Below are positions 1 through 6,130 of a stretch of DNA of 9,371 bases, piece after piece (the first letter of the stretch is position 1; each line of letters begins with the position of its first letter). Source of the DNA: an uncultured Clostridia bacterium (GTDB lineage Bacteria; Bacillota; Clostridia; RUG12999); NCBI GenBank assembly GCA_949739095.1, contig CATIYX010000044.1:1-9371 (forward strand), written 5' to 3'. Both the position numbers and the translations under genes were made by a program. Under the pieces are notes generated by a model. It did not search any database. It was not told where the DNA came from and was given only the letters and a program-made list of their open reading frames with translations.

Positions 1-408
1 GACGTAGCAAGCTATGCCGCTACGCCGTTGGTCGCCAGCCATTCCTGTAGCCGCGCAATCTGTCCCCATCCGCGCAACCTAACGGACGAACAGTTCCGTC
101 TACTGCTGGATTCCGGCGGCGGCGTTGGCGTTTGTTTCTATCCTCTGTTTTTGAACAACACCAAAAATGCAAGTTTAAGTGACGCCATCCTTCACATCGA
201 CCATTTTTGCTGGCTGGGCGGCGGTATGGGTGTTGGTTTGGGCAGTGATTTTGACGGCACCCCTACCAAAAACACAGATTTATACGACTCTTCTTGCTAT
301 CAAAAACTCTTCACAGAACTTGCCAACCACGGCTATACTCATCATGATATTGAACAAATTTCCTATCGCAGCCTCTCTGAAATCTTGCACACAATTCTGA
401 AAAAATGA
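1..408 (+). CDS. Membrane dipeptidase (peptidase M19 family), C-terminal part, 5' end outside window
   Basis: This is the last 135 residues of a zinc-dependent dipeptidase of the M19 (renal dipeptidase-like) family, which hydrolyses dipeptides, including D-residue-containing ones in some members. The reading frame is open from base 1, so the gene begins outside the window; the internal TTG at 28 is not a start. Visible family hallmarks are ASHS (metal-binding His at visible residue 14), then HPRNLTD (substrate-site Arg at about 25), HIDH (65-68) and the acidic motif GSDFDG (81-86), all in the order seen in M19 enzymes. The visible part matches the C-terminal portion of a protein usually 310-400 residues long. 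The stop is at 406-408, and the next gene has its own promoter 19 bp later, so transcription of the two is at least partly independent. No good terminator follows; only a weak A/T stem spans 400-416. The family call is firm; the substrate is not known. Confidence 0.9.
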   Translation, partial: DVASYAATPLVASHSCSRAICPHPRNLTDEQFRLLLDSGGGVGVCFYPLFLNNTKNASLSDAILHIDHFCWLGGGMGVGLGSDFDGTPTKNTDLYDSSCYQKLFTELANHGYTHHDIEQISYRSLSEILHTILKK

Positions 409-426
409 AATTTTTGTCGTTTCTTC

Positions 427-455
427 TTGCATTTTTTTAAATTTTGTATTACAAT
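427..455 (+). promoter_or_regulatory. Sigma-A-type promoter of the aminotransferase gene
   Basis: TTGCAT (427-432) and TACAAT (450-455) are separated by 17 bp. Each matches the housekeeping consensus at four or five of six positions, with optimal spacing in an A/T-rich context. Transcription should begin near 462, leaving a leader of about 30 nt with an AGGAGG site (480-485) 7 nt before the ATG at 493. The promoter lies inside an in-frame upstream extension of the aminotransferase frame (TTG at 427), which argues that the extension is not translated. Confidence 0.75.
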
Positions 456-492
456 GGTATGGAAAGATATGAAAAGCACAGGAGGAACTATC

Positions 493-1686
493 ATGTTTGT
501 TTCCACAAAAGCAAAGGCGGTTCATCCCTCTTCCACGTTGGCAATCGATGCAAAATTTAAAGCAATGAAAGCGGAAGGCATTGATGTGGTCGGCTTCGGC
601 ACAGGGGAACCTGATTTTGATACACCGGCGCATATCAAAAGCGCTGCAATCCGCGCAATTGAAGATGGCTTTACCAAATATACACCGGCGTCCGGTATGC
701 CCGCGCTGAAAAAGGCAGTCTGCACAAAGTTGAAACGGGACAACGGACTAGACTACACACCGGACCAAATTGTCATTTCCAATGGAGCAAAGCACTCCTT
801 AATGAATATTTTCACCGCAATTTGTAATCCCGGCGATGAAGTGATTATTCCAACGCCCTATTGGGTGAGCTATCCCGAAATGGTAGCACTGGCAGATGGC
901 GTACCTGTGTTTGTGACCACAAGGGAAGAAATCGGTTTTAAAATGACTCCAGATGCGCTGGCATCAGCTATTACAAGCCGGACGCGGGCAGTAGTGTTAA
1001 ACAGTCCCAGCAATCCCACAGGAATGGTCTACACCGAAGATGAACTACGTGCGCTGGCAGAAACCGCTATTGCTCACGATATCTATATCATTTCCGATGA
1101 AGTATATGAACATCTGGTCTATGACGGCAACCACCATGTCAGCGTTGCGTCGTTTGGCGGTGCAATTCAAGACCACACCATTGTGGTCAATGCCGTCAGT
1201 AAAACCTATGCTATGACGGGCTGGCGGATTGGCTTTACTGCCTGCGGCAGTGAACTTGCCAAAGCCATGGGCAATATTCAGAGCCATGCGACTTCCAACC
1301 CCAATTCTATTGCACAGGCTGCGGCGATTGCAGCACTGGAAGGTCCGCTGGACGCAGTATTTGACATGCGGGAAGCATTCCGGCAACGCCGCGATTACAT
1401 GGTACAACGAATTAACGCACTTCCTCTAGTTTCCTGCACCACCCCCGGCGGAGCATTTTATGTGATGATGAACATACAGCAACTTATAGGACGCAGTTTC
1501 TACGGACATACCATTTCCGGCAGCGATGATTTTGCACAGCTTCTGCTGGAACAAAACAAAGTTGCCGTAGTGCCGGGCAGCGGTTTTGGCGCAGAAGGAT
1601 ATGTCCGCTGGTCCTATGCAACTTCCATGGAATCCATCCAAAAAGGGCTGGACCGTCTGGAACAGTTTTTGAATGCTGAAGGCTAG
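493..1686 (+). CDS. Pyridoxal-phosphate aminotransferase, aspartate aminotransferase-like (class I, subfamily I-gamma)
   Basis: This is a cytosolic PLP enzyme of 397 residues, the usual length for bacterial I-gamma aspartate aminotransferases. These typically interconvert aspartate/2-oxoglutarate and oxaloacetate/glutamate, sometimes with aromatic or other substrates. Visible cofactor-site motifs, in order, are GTGEPDFDTP near the N-terminus, NSPSNPTG (170-177; N174 contacts the PLP ring), SDEVYE (201-206; D202 and Y205), SKTYAMTGWR with the Schiff-base lysine K237, and YVRW with the substrate carboxylate-binding R372. The whole catalytic set is intact. I chose ATG 493 because a perfect AGGAGG (480-485) lies 7 nt upstream and a good promoter lies at 427-455, within the only longer alternative (TTG 427). 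It stands alone on the + strand after a dipeptidase, consistent with general amino-acid metabolism. Motifs cannot separate aspartate from broader specificity, so no gene symbol is given. Confidence 0.92.
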   Translation: MFVSTKAKAVHPSSTLAIDAKFKAMKAEGIDVVGFGTGEPDFDTPAHIKSAAIRAIEDGFTKYTPASGMPALKKAVCTKLKRDNGLDYTPDQIVISNGAKHSLMNIFTAICNPGDEVIIPTPYWVSYPEMVALADGVPVFVTTREEIGFKMTPDALASAITSRTRAVVLNSPSNPTGMVYTEDELRALAETAIAHDIYIISDEVYEHLVYDGNHHVSVASFGGAIQDHTIVVNAVSKTYAMTGWRIGFTACGSELAKAMGNIQSHATSNPNSIAQAAAIAALEGPLDAVFDMREAFRQRRDYMVQRINALPLVSCTTPGGAFYVMMNIQQLIGRSFYGHTISGSDDFAQLLLEQNKVAVVPGSGFGAEGYVRWSYATSMESIQKGLDRLEQFLNAEG

Positions 1687-1831
1687 GAAATTTCAGCTCC
1701 CATACGGCAGATTTAACACTGCATTCATCTTTGAATCATATTCGCTCTTGATGTATATTCCTTGCTTTGGGGCATGAGTTTTCAGCGCGCAGTATTATAC
1801 TTTTTCATTTGTTCGTCCTCTTCTTTTATAT
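1687..1831. other. Intergenic stretch without a recognisable gene
   Basis: These 145 bp lie between the aminotransferase stop and the next clear terminator. I see no convincing coding frame with a ribosome binding site, no tRNA and no riboswitch consensus. A short GCTGAA/TTCAGC inverted repeat (1675-1680 with 1692-1697) overlaps the aminotransferase stop but has no T-run after it, so it is unlikely to terminate. The stretch is most simply a long 3' untranslated region. Confidence 0.5.
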
Positions 1832-1875
1832 AAAGGTACCTACCGTTTTTTGCTAAGACGGCGGGTACCTTTTTT
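1832..1875 (+). terminator. Rho-independent terminator
   Basis: AAAGGTACC (1832-1840) pairs with GGTACCTTT (1864-1872). The stem continues through one T-G wobble and one A-C mismatch into CCGT (1843-1846) with ACGG (1858-1861), around an 11-nt loop (1847-1857). The six T residues at 1870-1875 follow directly. The hairpin points along the + strand and would end the transcript started at the promoter near 427. It sits about 145 nt beyond the aminotransferase stop codon, which is a long tail. Confidence 0.75.
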
Positions 1876-1965
1876 AATTTCCATGGCATAATCTCGCTAT
1901 ATTTCATAATATGTTAGAATAGGTCTCATATGATGACAAAAATGAATAGGAAGGTTGATAAATAA

Positions 1966-2391
1966 ATGAATCTAAAAAAAATAGCAAAACTACTCATTTT
2001 GTTTCTATGCGGCGGTACCGCATATGTGTTAATTGAATTGTTATTCCGTGGACACAGCCACCCGAGCATGTTCCTGCTCGGTGGTACTGTCTTTGTCGAA
2101 ATCGGCGGTTTGAATGAACTGTTCAAATGGGACATGAGTCTTATCCTGCAAGGACTGATAGGCTCCCTTATCATCACCGTTTCAGAACTCGCCGCCGGAC
2201 TGTTGCTCAATCTATGGTTGAAGCTGGATGTGTGGGACTATTCCCATATGCCACTGAATTTTCTGGGACAAATATGCCTGCCATTTTCCATTGCATGGAT
2301 TTTTGTATCTATTGCCGCGGTGATATTTGACGATTTTTTACGGCACTGGATGTTTGACGAAGACTATCCGCATTATAAACTCTTTTTATGA
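1966..2391 (+). CDS. Small multispanning membrane protein, CmpB-like 'putative ABC transporter permease' family
   Basis: This is a 141-residue hydrophobic protein with about four membrane segments (roughly residues 6-27, 34-50, 59-84 and 99-125) and a short, charged C-terminal tail. The central part has a Glu inside a helix (SELAAGLL, near 76), followed by KLDVWDYSHMPLN, then GQICLPFSIAW. This resembles the ELxxG... WDYSxxPxNxxGxxCL pattern I associate with the Bacillota family called putative ABC transporter type IV (PF06541). That family has no proven function and usually no ATPase beside it. AGGAAGG (1948-1954) lies 11 nt upstream of ATG 1966; the in-frame ATGs further upstream are closed by a TAA at 1963-1965. 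It follows a terminator and is followed by another, so it is probably a one-gene unit. CATAAT (1905-1910) and TAGAAT (1915-1920) are possible -10 boxes, but no convincing -35 is seen. Membrane location is firm; the family call is moderate. Confidence 0.75.
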   Translation: MNLKKIAKLLILFLCGGTAYVLIELLFRGHSHPSMFLLGGTVFVEIGGLNELFKWDMSLILQGLIGSLIITVSELAAGLLLNLWLKLDVWDYSHMPLNFLGQICLPFSIAWIFVSIAAVIFDDFLRHWMFDEDYPHYKLFL

Positions 2392-2425
2392 CTCCATGCT
2401 AAAATTTCCGAACTCTTTCAAAAAT

Positions 2426-2463
2426 AAAAAAGCGAACTAATTTCACTTCATTCGTTCGCTTTT
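2426..2463. terminator. Bidirectional rho-independent terminator between convergent genes
   Basis: AAAAGCGAAC (2428-2437) pairs perfectly with GTTCGCTTTT (2454-2463) around a 16-nt loop. On the + strand the stem ends in TTTT, closing the membrane-protein gene (stop at 2391). On the - strand it is followed by TTTTTTATTTTT, a stronger U-tract, closing the alkyltransferase gene whose stop lies at 2509. One element therefore serves both converging units. Confidence 0.8.
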
Positions 2464-2508
2464 CATGATATACGTTTTCATTGATGATCCTTGCCATTTC
2501 TTCTATCA

Positions 2509-3048
2509 TCACATTGCTGTACTTTTCTTTGGCACAAACAAGTTTGACATGTCTGCTTTTTCCAGTTGCAGGAGTTGTATTTTTTTGTCAATTCCGCCTG
2601 CATAACCACTCAAGCTGCCATTGGTTCCCACCACTCTGTGGCAAGGAATAATAATGGAAATGGGATTATGCCCAACCGCACCGCCCACCGCTTGCGCTGA
2701 CATACTTTCTCTGCCAAGTGATTTTGCTACTTTCTTTGCGATTGCACCATATGTTGTCACTTCACCATAGGGGATTTCGCGCAAACACTGCCATATGTTT
2801 TGGCGAAATGCATTGCCAATCGGTTGCAGCGGCAATTCCTCCGACCGCGGCTTTTCTCCTGCAAAATAACGGTTCAGCCAGCTTTTTGTTTTCGCAAAAA
2901 TCTCCAGTTCATCTTTTCGCACCGGTGTTTCGTCAAGCGTACCCAAAAAATATTTCTGTCCGGCCAGCCATAGTCCAACAATATTTTCCCCATCACTCAC
3001 GATGGTAAGTCGTCCGACCAGCGACGCATACTCAGTAGAATAAAACAT
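2509..3048 (-). CDS. ogt: Methylated-DNA--protein-cysteine S-methyltransferase (O6-alkylguanine-DNA alkyltransferase)
   Basis: This is a suicide DNA-repair protein of 179 residues, a normal length for Ogt. It transfers alkyl groups from O6-alkylguanine (and O4-alkylthymine) in DNA to its own cysteine. The acceptor is C136 in IPCHRV, with H137 following and E163 in the C-terminal helix, giving the family's Cys-His-Glu relay. FRQNIWQCLREIPYGEVTTYG (80-101 region) is the helix-turn-helix entry and holds Y100, the equivalent of the base-flipping tyrosine. SGYAGG (147-152) closes the substrate pocket. Oddly, the position of the 'arginine finger', 17 residues before the active Cys (R in ARAVGG of characterised enzymes), is glutamine, Q119 in SAQAVGG. 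ATG 3048 is preceded by GGGAGG 6 nt upstream. The gene lies 73 bp downstream of the Gfo/Idh gene on the same strand and could be read through from it; no clear promoter is visible in the gap. Confidence 0.95.
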   Translation of the reverse strand: MFYSTEYASLVGRLTIVSDGENIVGLWLAGQKYFLGTLDETPVRKDELEIFAKTKSWLNRYFAGEKPRSEELPLQPIGNAFRQNIWQCLREIPYGEVTTYGAIAKKVAKSLGRESMSAQAVGGAVGHNPISIIIPCHRVVGTNGSLSGYAGGIDKKIQLLQLEKADMSNLFVPKKSTAM

Positions 3049-3121
3049 TCTATTCCTCCCTCATTGATATCATTTTTTGTTTTATTTCTACATTCTGTGT
3101 ATAGTTTCCTTCTTCTTCCCC

Positions 3122-4006
3122 CTATTTTTCAATTGAAACTTCTGCTTTTTTCTTAATAGAGGCTTCAATCGCCTGCAAAACATGTACATGTCGCAGCAAA
3201 TCCTCCACTGATTTTGTTACTCTATGCTCCCGTATCTGCTTTGCGAAGTGTATCATGGTCTCACGGAAGATATCACCTGCGTCAATTCTATATGCAATAT
3301 TTTTCTTTTCTCCATATACATTAACAAAATAGTCCTGATAGCCGCCAGTCATGATTAAATTGGCAAATTGGTCTTTATATTTTACAAAGATGGAAAACTG
3401 GTCGTGCTCCAATACGGCTGTTTGCACCATCTCCGGCTTTTTGCCTAAAAGTTGTAACATCATTTCCACACCATGGCACGCATAAAAAAATATTCCACCA
3501 TACGGACTATTGATATCGCCGTTATGATTTAGGGAAATTCCCTTGACCATACCGACTTCCCCCTCGTCCAGCTGCCGCTTTAATTCTTTCAGGCTCCGGT
3601 TATGCTGCATACCTGATCCACCGGCTATGATACAGTCCCGCTGCCGCACCTCGTTTTCCAGAAGTAACATATCTTCTTTTGATATGCAAACCGGTTTATC
3701 TAAAAATACAGGATATCCTTTCCGTAAAAACGGCACGGCAAGCGCAACATGGTTATCACCGTTTCGCGTCACCACCATGACGGCATTGCAAAAATCAAAC
3801 AACGCCTCCGGCTTCTGGAGGATGCGCGGAATACATCCCTGTCGCGCTATTTCCGCGGTATGCTCCGGCACATCGTCCATGCCGCAAATTGCCGTCACTC
3901 TGCAATCCGGAAGCAAAAACAACCCATTTTCATCCGGCAGATTACAGACTTTTGCAAACTCCCTTGCATGAATACTCTGCGACCCGATGATTCCAATATT
4001 TATCAT
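3122..4006 (-). CDS. Gfo/Idh/MocA family NAD(P)-dependent oxidoreductase
   Basis: This cytosolic dehydrogenase-like protein of 294 residues is rather short for the family (usually 330-400). The N-terminal Rossmann domain begins GIIGSQSIHAREFA (5-18), a form of the GxGxxx nucleotide loop in which the usual last glycine region is SIHA. DKP (104-106, LDKPVC) is the family's EKP-type motif, with K105 the expected catalytic/cofactor lysine. GGIFFYACHGVEMM (170-183) places H178 where the family's substrate-binding His or Asp usually lies. Members oxidise or reduce hydroxyl/keto groups on sugars, inositols or similar polyols. AAGGA sits 7 nt upstream of ATG 4006. The gene is 19 bp downstream of the DapA-like gene, on the same strand and evidently in the same operon, so it probably acts on the substrate or product of that enzyme. 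The substrate cannot be named from sequence. Confidence 0.88.
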   Translation of the reverse strand: MINIGIIGSQSIHAREFAKVCNLPDENGLFLLPDCRVTAICGMDDVPEHTAEIARQGCIPRILQKPEALFDFCNAVMVVTRNGDNHVALAVPFLRKGYPVFLDKPVCISKEDMLLLENEVRQRDCIIAGGSGMQHNRSLKELKRQLDEGEVGMVKGISLNHNGDINSPYGGIFFYACHGVEMMLQLLGKKPEMVQTAVLEHDQFSIFVKYKDQFANLIMTGGYQDYFVNVYGEKKNIAYRIDAGDIFRETMIHFAKQIREHRVTKSVEDLLRHVHVLQAIEASIKKKAEVSIEK

Positions 4007-4025
4007 GCTGCGTTCCTTCTTTCTA

Positions 4026-5099
4026 TTATATCCCTACATTTGCTTTCCAGCTTTCAAGATGTTCTGCAATAAATGCATCATCGTGCAAATGCGGATACAT
4101 GTCGTGTACCCGTTCAATCTCCGCAAGCTGTCCCTCTGACATAGTCTCTTCCGGATTCAGACAAAGAATATTCTCCATCAATCCCTGCCGGCGCAGCACT
4201 TCATGCAGTCCTGCAATGCAGCCTTTAAAACCGTTCGCTGTGTCAAAAAATGCACTGTTAGAATCAGTCACTTCTGCTGCAAGCGTCAGTAGTTCCGCCG
4301 GAACCACCGCATTGTTTTTCTCACTACGAATCCTCTCAAATATCTCCACTGCTTTTTTTGTCCATACCGACCAGTGTCCCAATAAGCCGCCTTCAAAGGC
4401 TTTCACAATTTCTTTGCCATCCTTTTGAAAACGATATTTCGTCAGTAAGTCTATCACAATATTGTCATCATTTCCTGTATACAGCGTAATTTCACTGCTG
4501 CGTGCCGACAGCGCAGCAGCGCGTACCACTTCCAATGTCTGATAACGGTTGAACGAAGCGCATTTGATTGCAACAACATTGTCTATCGCACAAATCTGTT
4601 CCCAATAGTCATAGGAAAATACGCGTCCGCCTACTGCCGTTTGCAGGTAGAACCCAATCACCGGCATAACTGCAGCAACTTCACGTGTGCGCTCTATCAG
4701 TTTGTTTTCCGGTCTGTCGTTCAGCCCGCCCGGACTCAGCAGCACAGCATCATAGCCATATTTTTTGGCGAGTTCCGCCTCTTTCACTGCCTGTTGCGTT
4801 TCGCCGCAAACGCCTGCAACCTTCACAATCACTTTATTTTGTTTCTGTTCAAACTTCTCCACCTCATCTGCCACAATTTGCAGCACCGGTTCAAACAGCC
4901 CGATTTCCGATTCGCGAATTTCAAATTGGGTGGTATGTACTGCTGTTGCAACGCCGCCTACGCCGCAATTTAAGTAATAGTTCATCAAAAGGCGTAACCC
5001 TTTTTCATTCAGCTTTCTATTGCCATTCAGTGCAAGCGGTGTTGCGGGAATTACCGTTCCCTGCCGCAGAATGTCCAATGCTTTTTCATGCCGATTCAT
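4026..5099 (-). CDS. Dihydrodipicolinate synthase/N-acetylneuraminate lyase superfamily protein (DapA-like aldolase)
   Basis: This is a class I aldolase-type (beta/alpha)8 barrel protein of 357 residues. The superfamily joins or splits pyruvate and aldehydes through a Schiff base. The expected lysine is present, K179 in VVAIKCAS, as is the preceding tyrosine, Y151 in GFYLQ. The usual substrate loop GTTGE is replaced by AVHTTQFE (53-60), and GGFK-type DapA signatures are absent, so lysine biosynthesis is unlikely. At 357 residues it is about 60 longer than typical DapA/NanA proteins, with the extra mostly at the C-terminus (about 300-357). I chose ATG 5099, with GGGGGAG 6 nt upstream; the TTG at 5102 would be only 3 nt from that site. 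Its ATG overlaps the TGA of the upstream SDR gene (TGATG), which indicates translational coupling. The fold assignment is strong; the reaction is unknown, and a 2-keto acid aldolase or dehydratase role is a reasonable guess. Confidence 0.87.
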   Translation of the reverse strand: MNRHEKALDILRQGTVIPATPLALNGNRKLNEKGLRLLMNYYLNCGVGGVATAVHTTQFEIRESEIGLFEPVLQIVADEVEKFEQKQNKVIVKVAGVCGETQQAVKEAELAKKYGYDAVLLSPGGLNDRPENKLIERTREVAAVMPVIGFYLQTAVGGRVFSYDYWEQICAIDNVVAIKCASFNRYQTLEVVRAAALSARSSEITLYTGNDDNIVIDLLTKYRFQKDGKEIVKAFEGGLLGHWSVWTKKAVEIFERIRSEKNNAVVPAELLTLAAEVTDSNSAFFDTANGFKGCIAGLHEVLRRQGLMENILCLNPEETMSEGQLAEIERVHDMYPHLHDDAFIAEHLESWKANVGI

Positions 5100-6127
5100 C
5101 AATAGCTCCCCCTTCTTTCCTCAAAGTGTGTGGGTTTGTTCAGCGTCCGGCAGCCATCCAGCAGCCATTCCGCCTGCCACCGAATCAGAGATTTTGCACT
5201 GATACTCGGATATCCAAAAGTTTCCATCGCCAGCGATGCATCATTCAAATAAGCATCGTTCCCCTCATTTTCTTCAAATAATGGTTCTTTGCCAAGGTAT
5301 TCTCCCAGTTCCAATGCCACTTTTCGGATAGACATGGTTTCCGGTCCTGTCACATTCATCACCTTCATAGGCGACTCCGCATGAAGCAGTCCCCGAATTG
5401 CAATCTCGTTTGCCGTACCCTGCCAGATGAAATTAAAACACGGTGTAGAAAGACTAATCTTTTCACCTTTTAAAATTTTCTCTGCCACATCATAGAGTAC
5501 GCCATAGCGTAAATCCACAGCAAAATTCAAACGATAGATAAAAATTTTCGTACCAAATGCATTTGCTGCATATTCAAAAGCGCGTTCTCTTGCCAGACAA
5601 CTCATGGTATATTCTCCCACCGGCTCCACCGGGTCTGTTTCACGACAGCCACCTTCAGCGAGCTTCACAATCGGATAGATATTTCCAGAAGAAAATACCA
5701 CAATATTTGATTCTTTGAACTTATCCACTACAAACGCCGGAAGAGTGGAGTTCATTGCCCATGTCTGCCACTCATTACCACAGGTGCCAAACTTCTTACC
5801 TGCCATATAGATGACATTTTCCACTTCAGGAAGCGCATATAGCTTTTCTTTTTCAAGCAAATCCGCCGCAATGACCTCAATGCCGTTATCCAGCATGAGC
5901 TGCGTTGCAACCATGTCAGAGCCGCGGGATACGGCAATAATCCGTTTGTCTACGCCCGCCTCTTTTGCAGCGTTCTTCGCCAGTACACAAAGCGTGGGAC
6001 CCATCTTACCGCCTGCACCCAGAATCATAATATCTCCTCGGATTTTTTTCATATCCTCCACCAACGCCCGACTTGGCGTGGTAAGCAGGTTATTTAACCG
6101 CTCCTCTGTCCATTTTTCTCTTTTCAT
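5099..6127 (-). CDS. NAD(P)-binding SDR, NAD-dependent epimerase/dehydratase-like
   Basis: This is a 342-residue extended short-chain dehydrogenase/reductase. About 30 residues precede the Rossmann fold. ILGAGGKMGP (35-44) is the GxxGxxG dinucleotide loop, AADL (87-90) contacts the adenine, YMAG (107-110) is the NNAG-like element, and FSSGNIYP (145-152) carries the active-site serine region. The catalytic tyrosine is probably Y173 in GEYTMSCLARER. The position four residues on, normally the catalytic lysine of YxxxK, is C177. Family members act on sugar nucleotides or free sugars/sugar acids as epimerases, dehydratases or dehydrogenases. ATG 6127 has GGGAAGG 8 nt upstream, within the end of the previous gene; only 3 bp separate it from the amidohydrolase stop, and its own stop overlaps the start of the DapA-like gene. 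The superfamily is certain. The activity is not, and the altered motif makes simple assignment risky. Confidence 0.87.
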   Translation of the reverse strand: MKREKWTEERLNNLLTTPSRALVEDMKKIRGDIMILGAGGKMGPTLCVLAKNAAKEAGVDKRIIAVSRGSDMVATQLMLDNGIEVIAADLLEKEKLYALPEVENVIYMAGKKFGTCGNEWQTWAMNSTLPAFVVDKFKESNIVVFSSGNIYPIVKLAEGGCRETDPVEPVGEYTMSCLARERAFEYAANAFGTKIFIYRLNFAVDLRYGVLYDVAEKILKGEKISLSTPCFNFIWQGTANEIAIRGLLHAESPMKVMNVTGPETMSIRKVALELGEYLGKEPLFEENEGNDAYLNDASLAMETFGYPSISAKSLIRWQAEWLLDGCRTLNKPTHFEERRGSY

Positions 6128-6130
6128 GGT

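Noticed and set aside
400..416. AAAAAT/ATTTTT stem after the dipeptidase as a terminator
   Set aside because: A pure A/T stem of about 6 bp is too weak for a rho-independent terminator.
427..492. N-terminal extension of the aminotransferase from TTG 427
   Set aside because: The TTG is part of the -35 box of a good promoter, no ribosome binding site precedes it, and ATG 493 has AGGAGG at ideal distance and gives the normal family length.
1675..1697. GCTGAA/TTCAGC inverted repeat at the aminotransferase stop, considered as a terminator
   Set aside because: Only 6 bp of stem and no T-run after it.
1832..1875. T-box or other riboswitch suggested by the GGTACC-containing hairpin
   Set aside because: The 14-nt T-box consensus and specifier-loop architecture are not present; a plain terminator explains it.
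4685..5281. 198-codon open frame on the + strand
   Set aside because: It lies wholly antisense to the well-supported DapA-like and SDR genes, has no recognisable domain and no ribosome binding site; it is a shadow of the opposite-strand coding bias.
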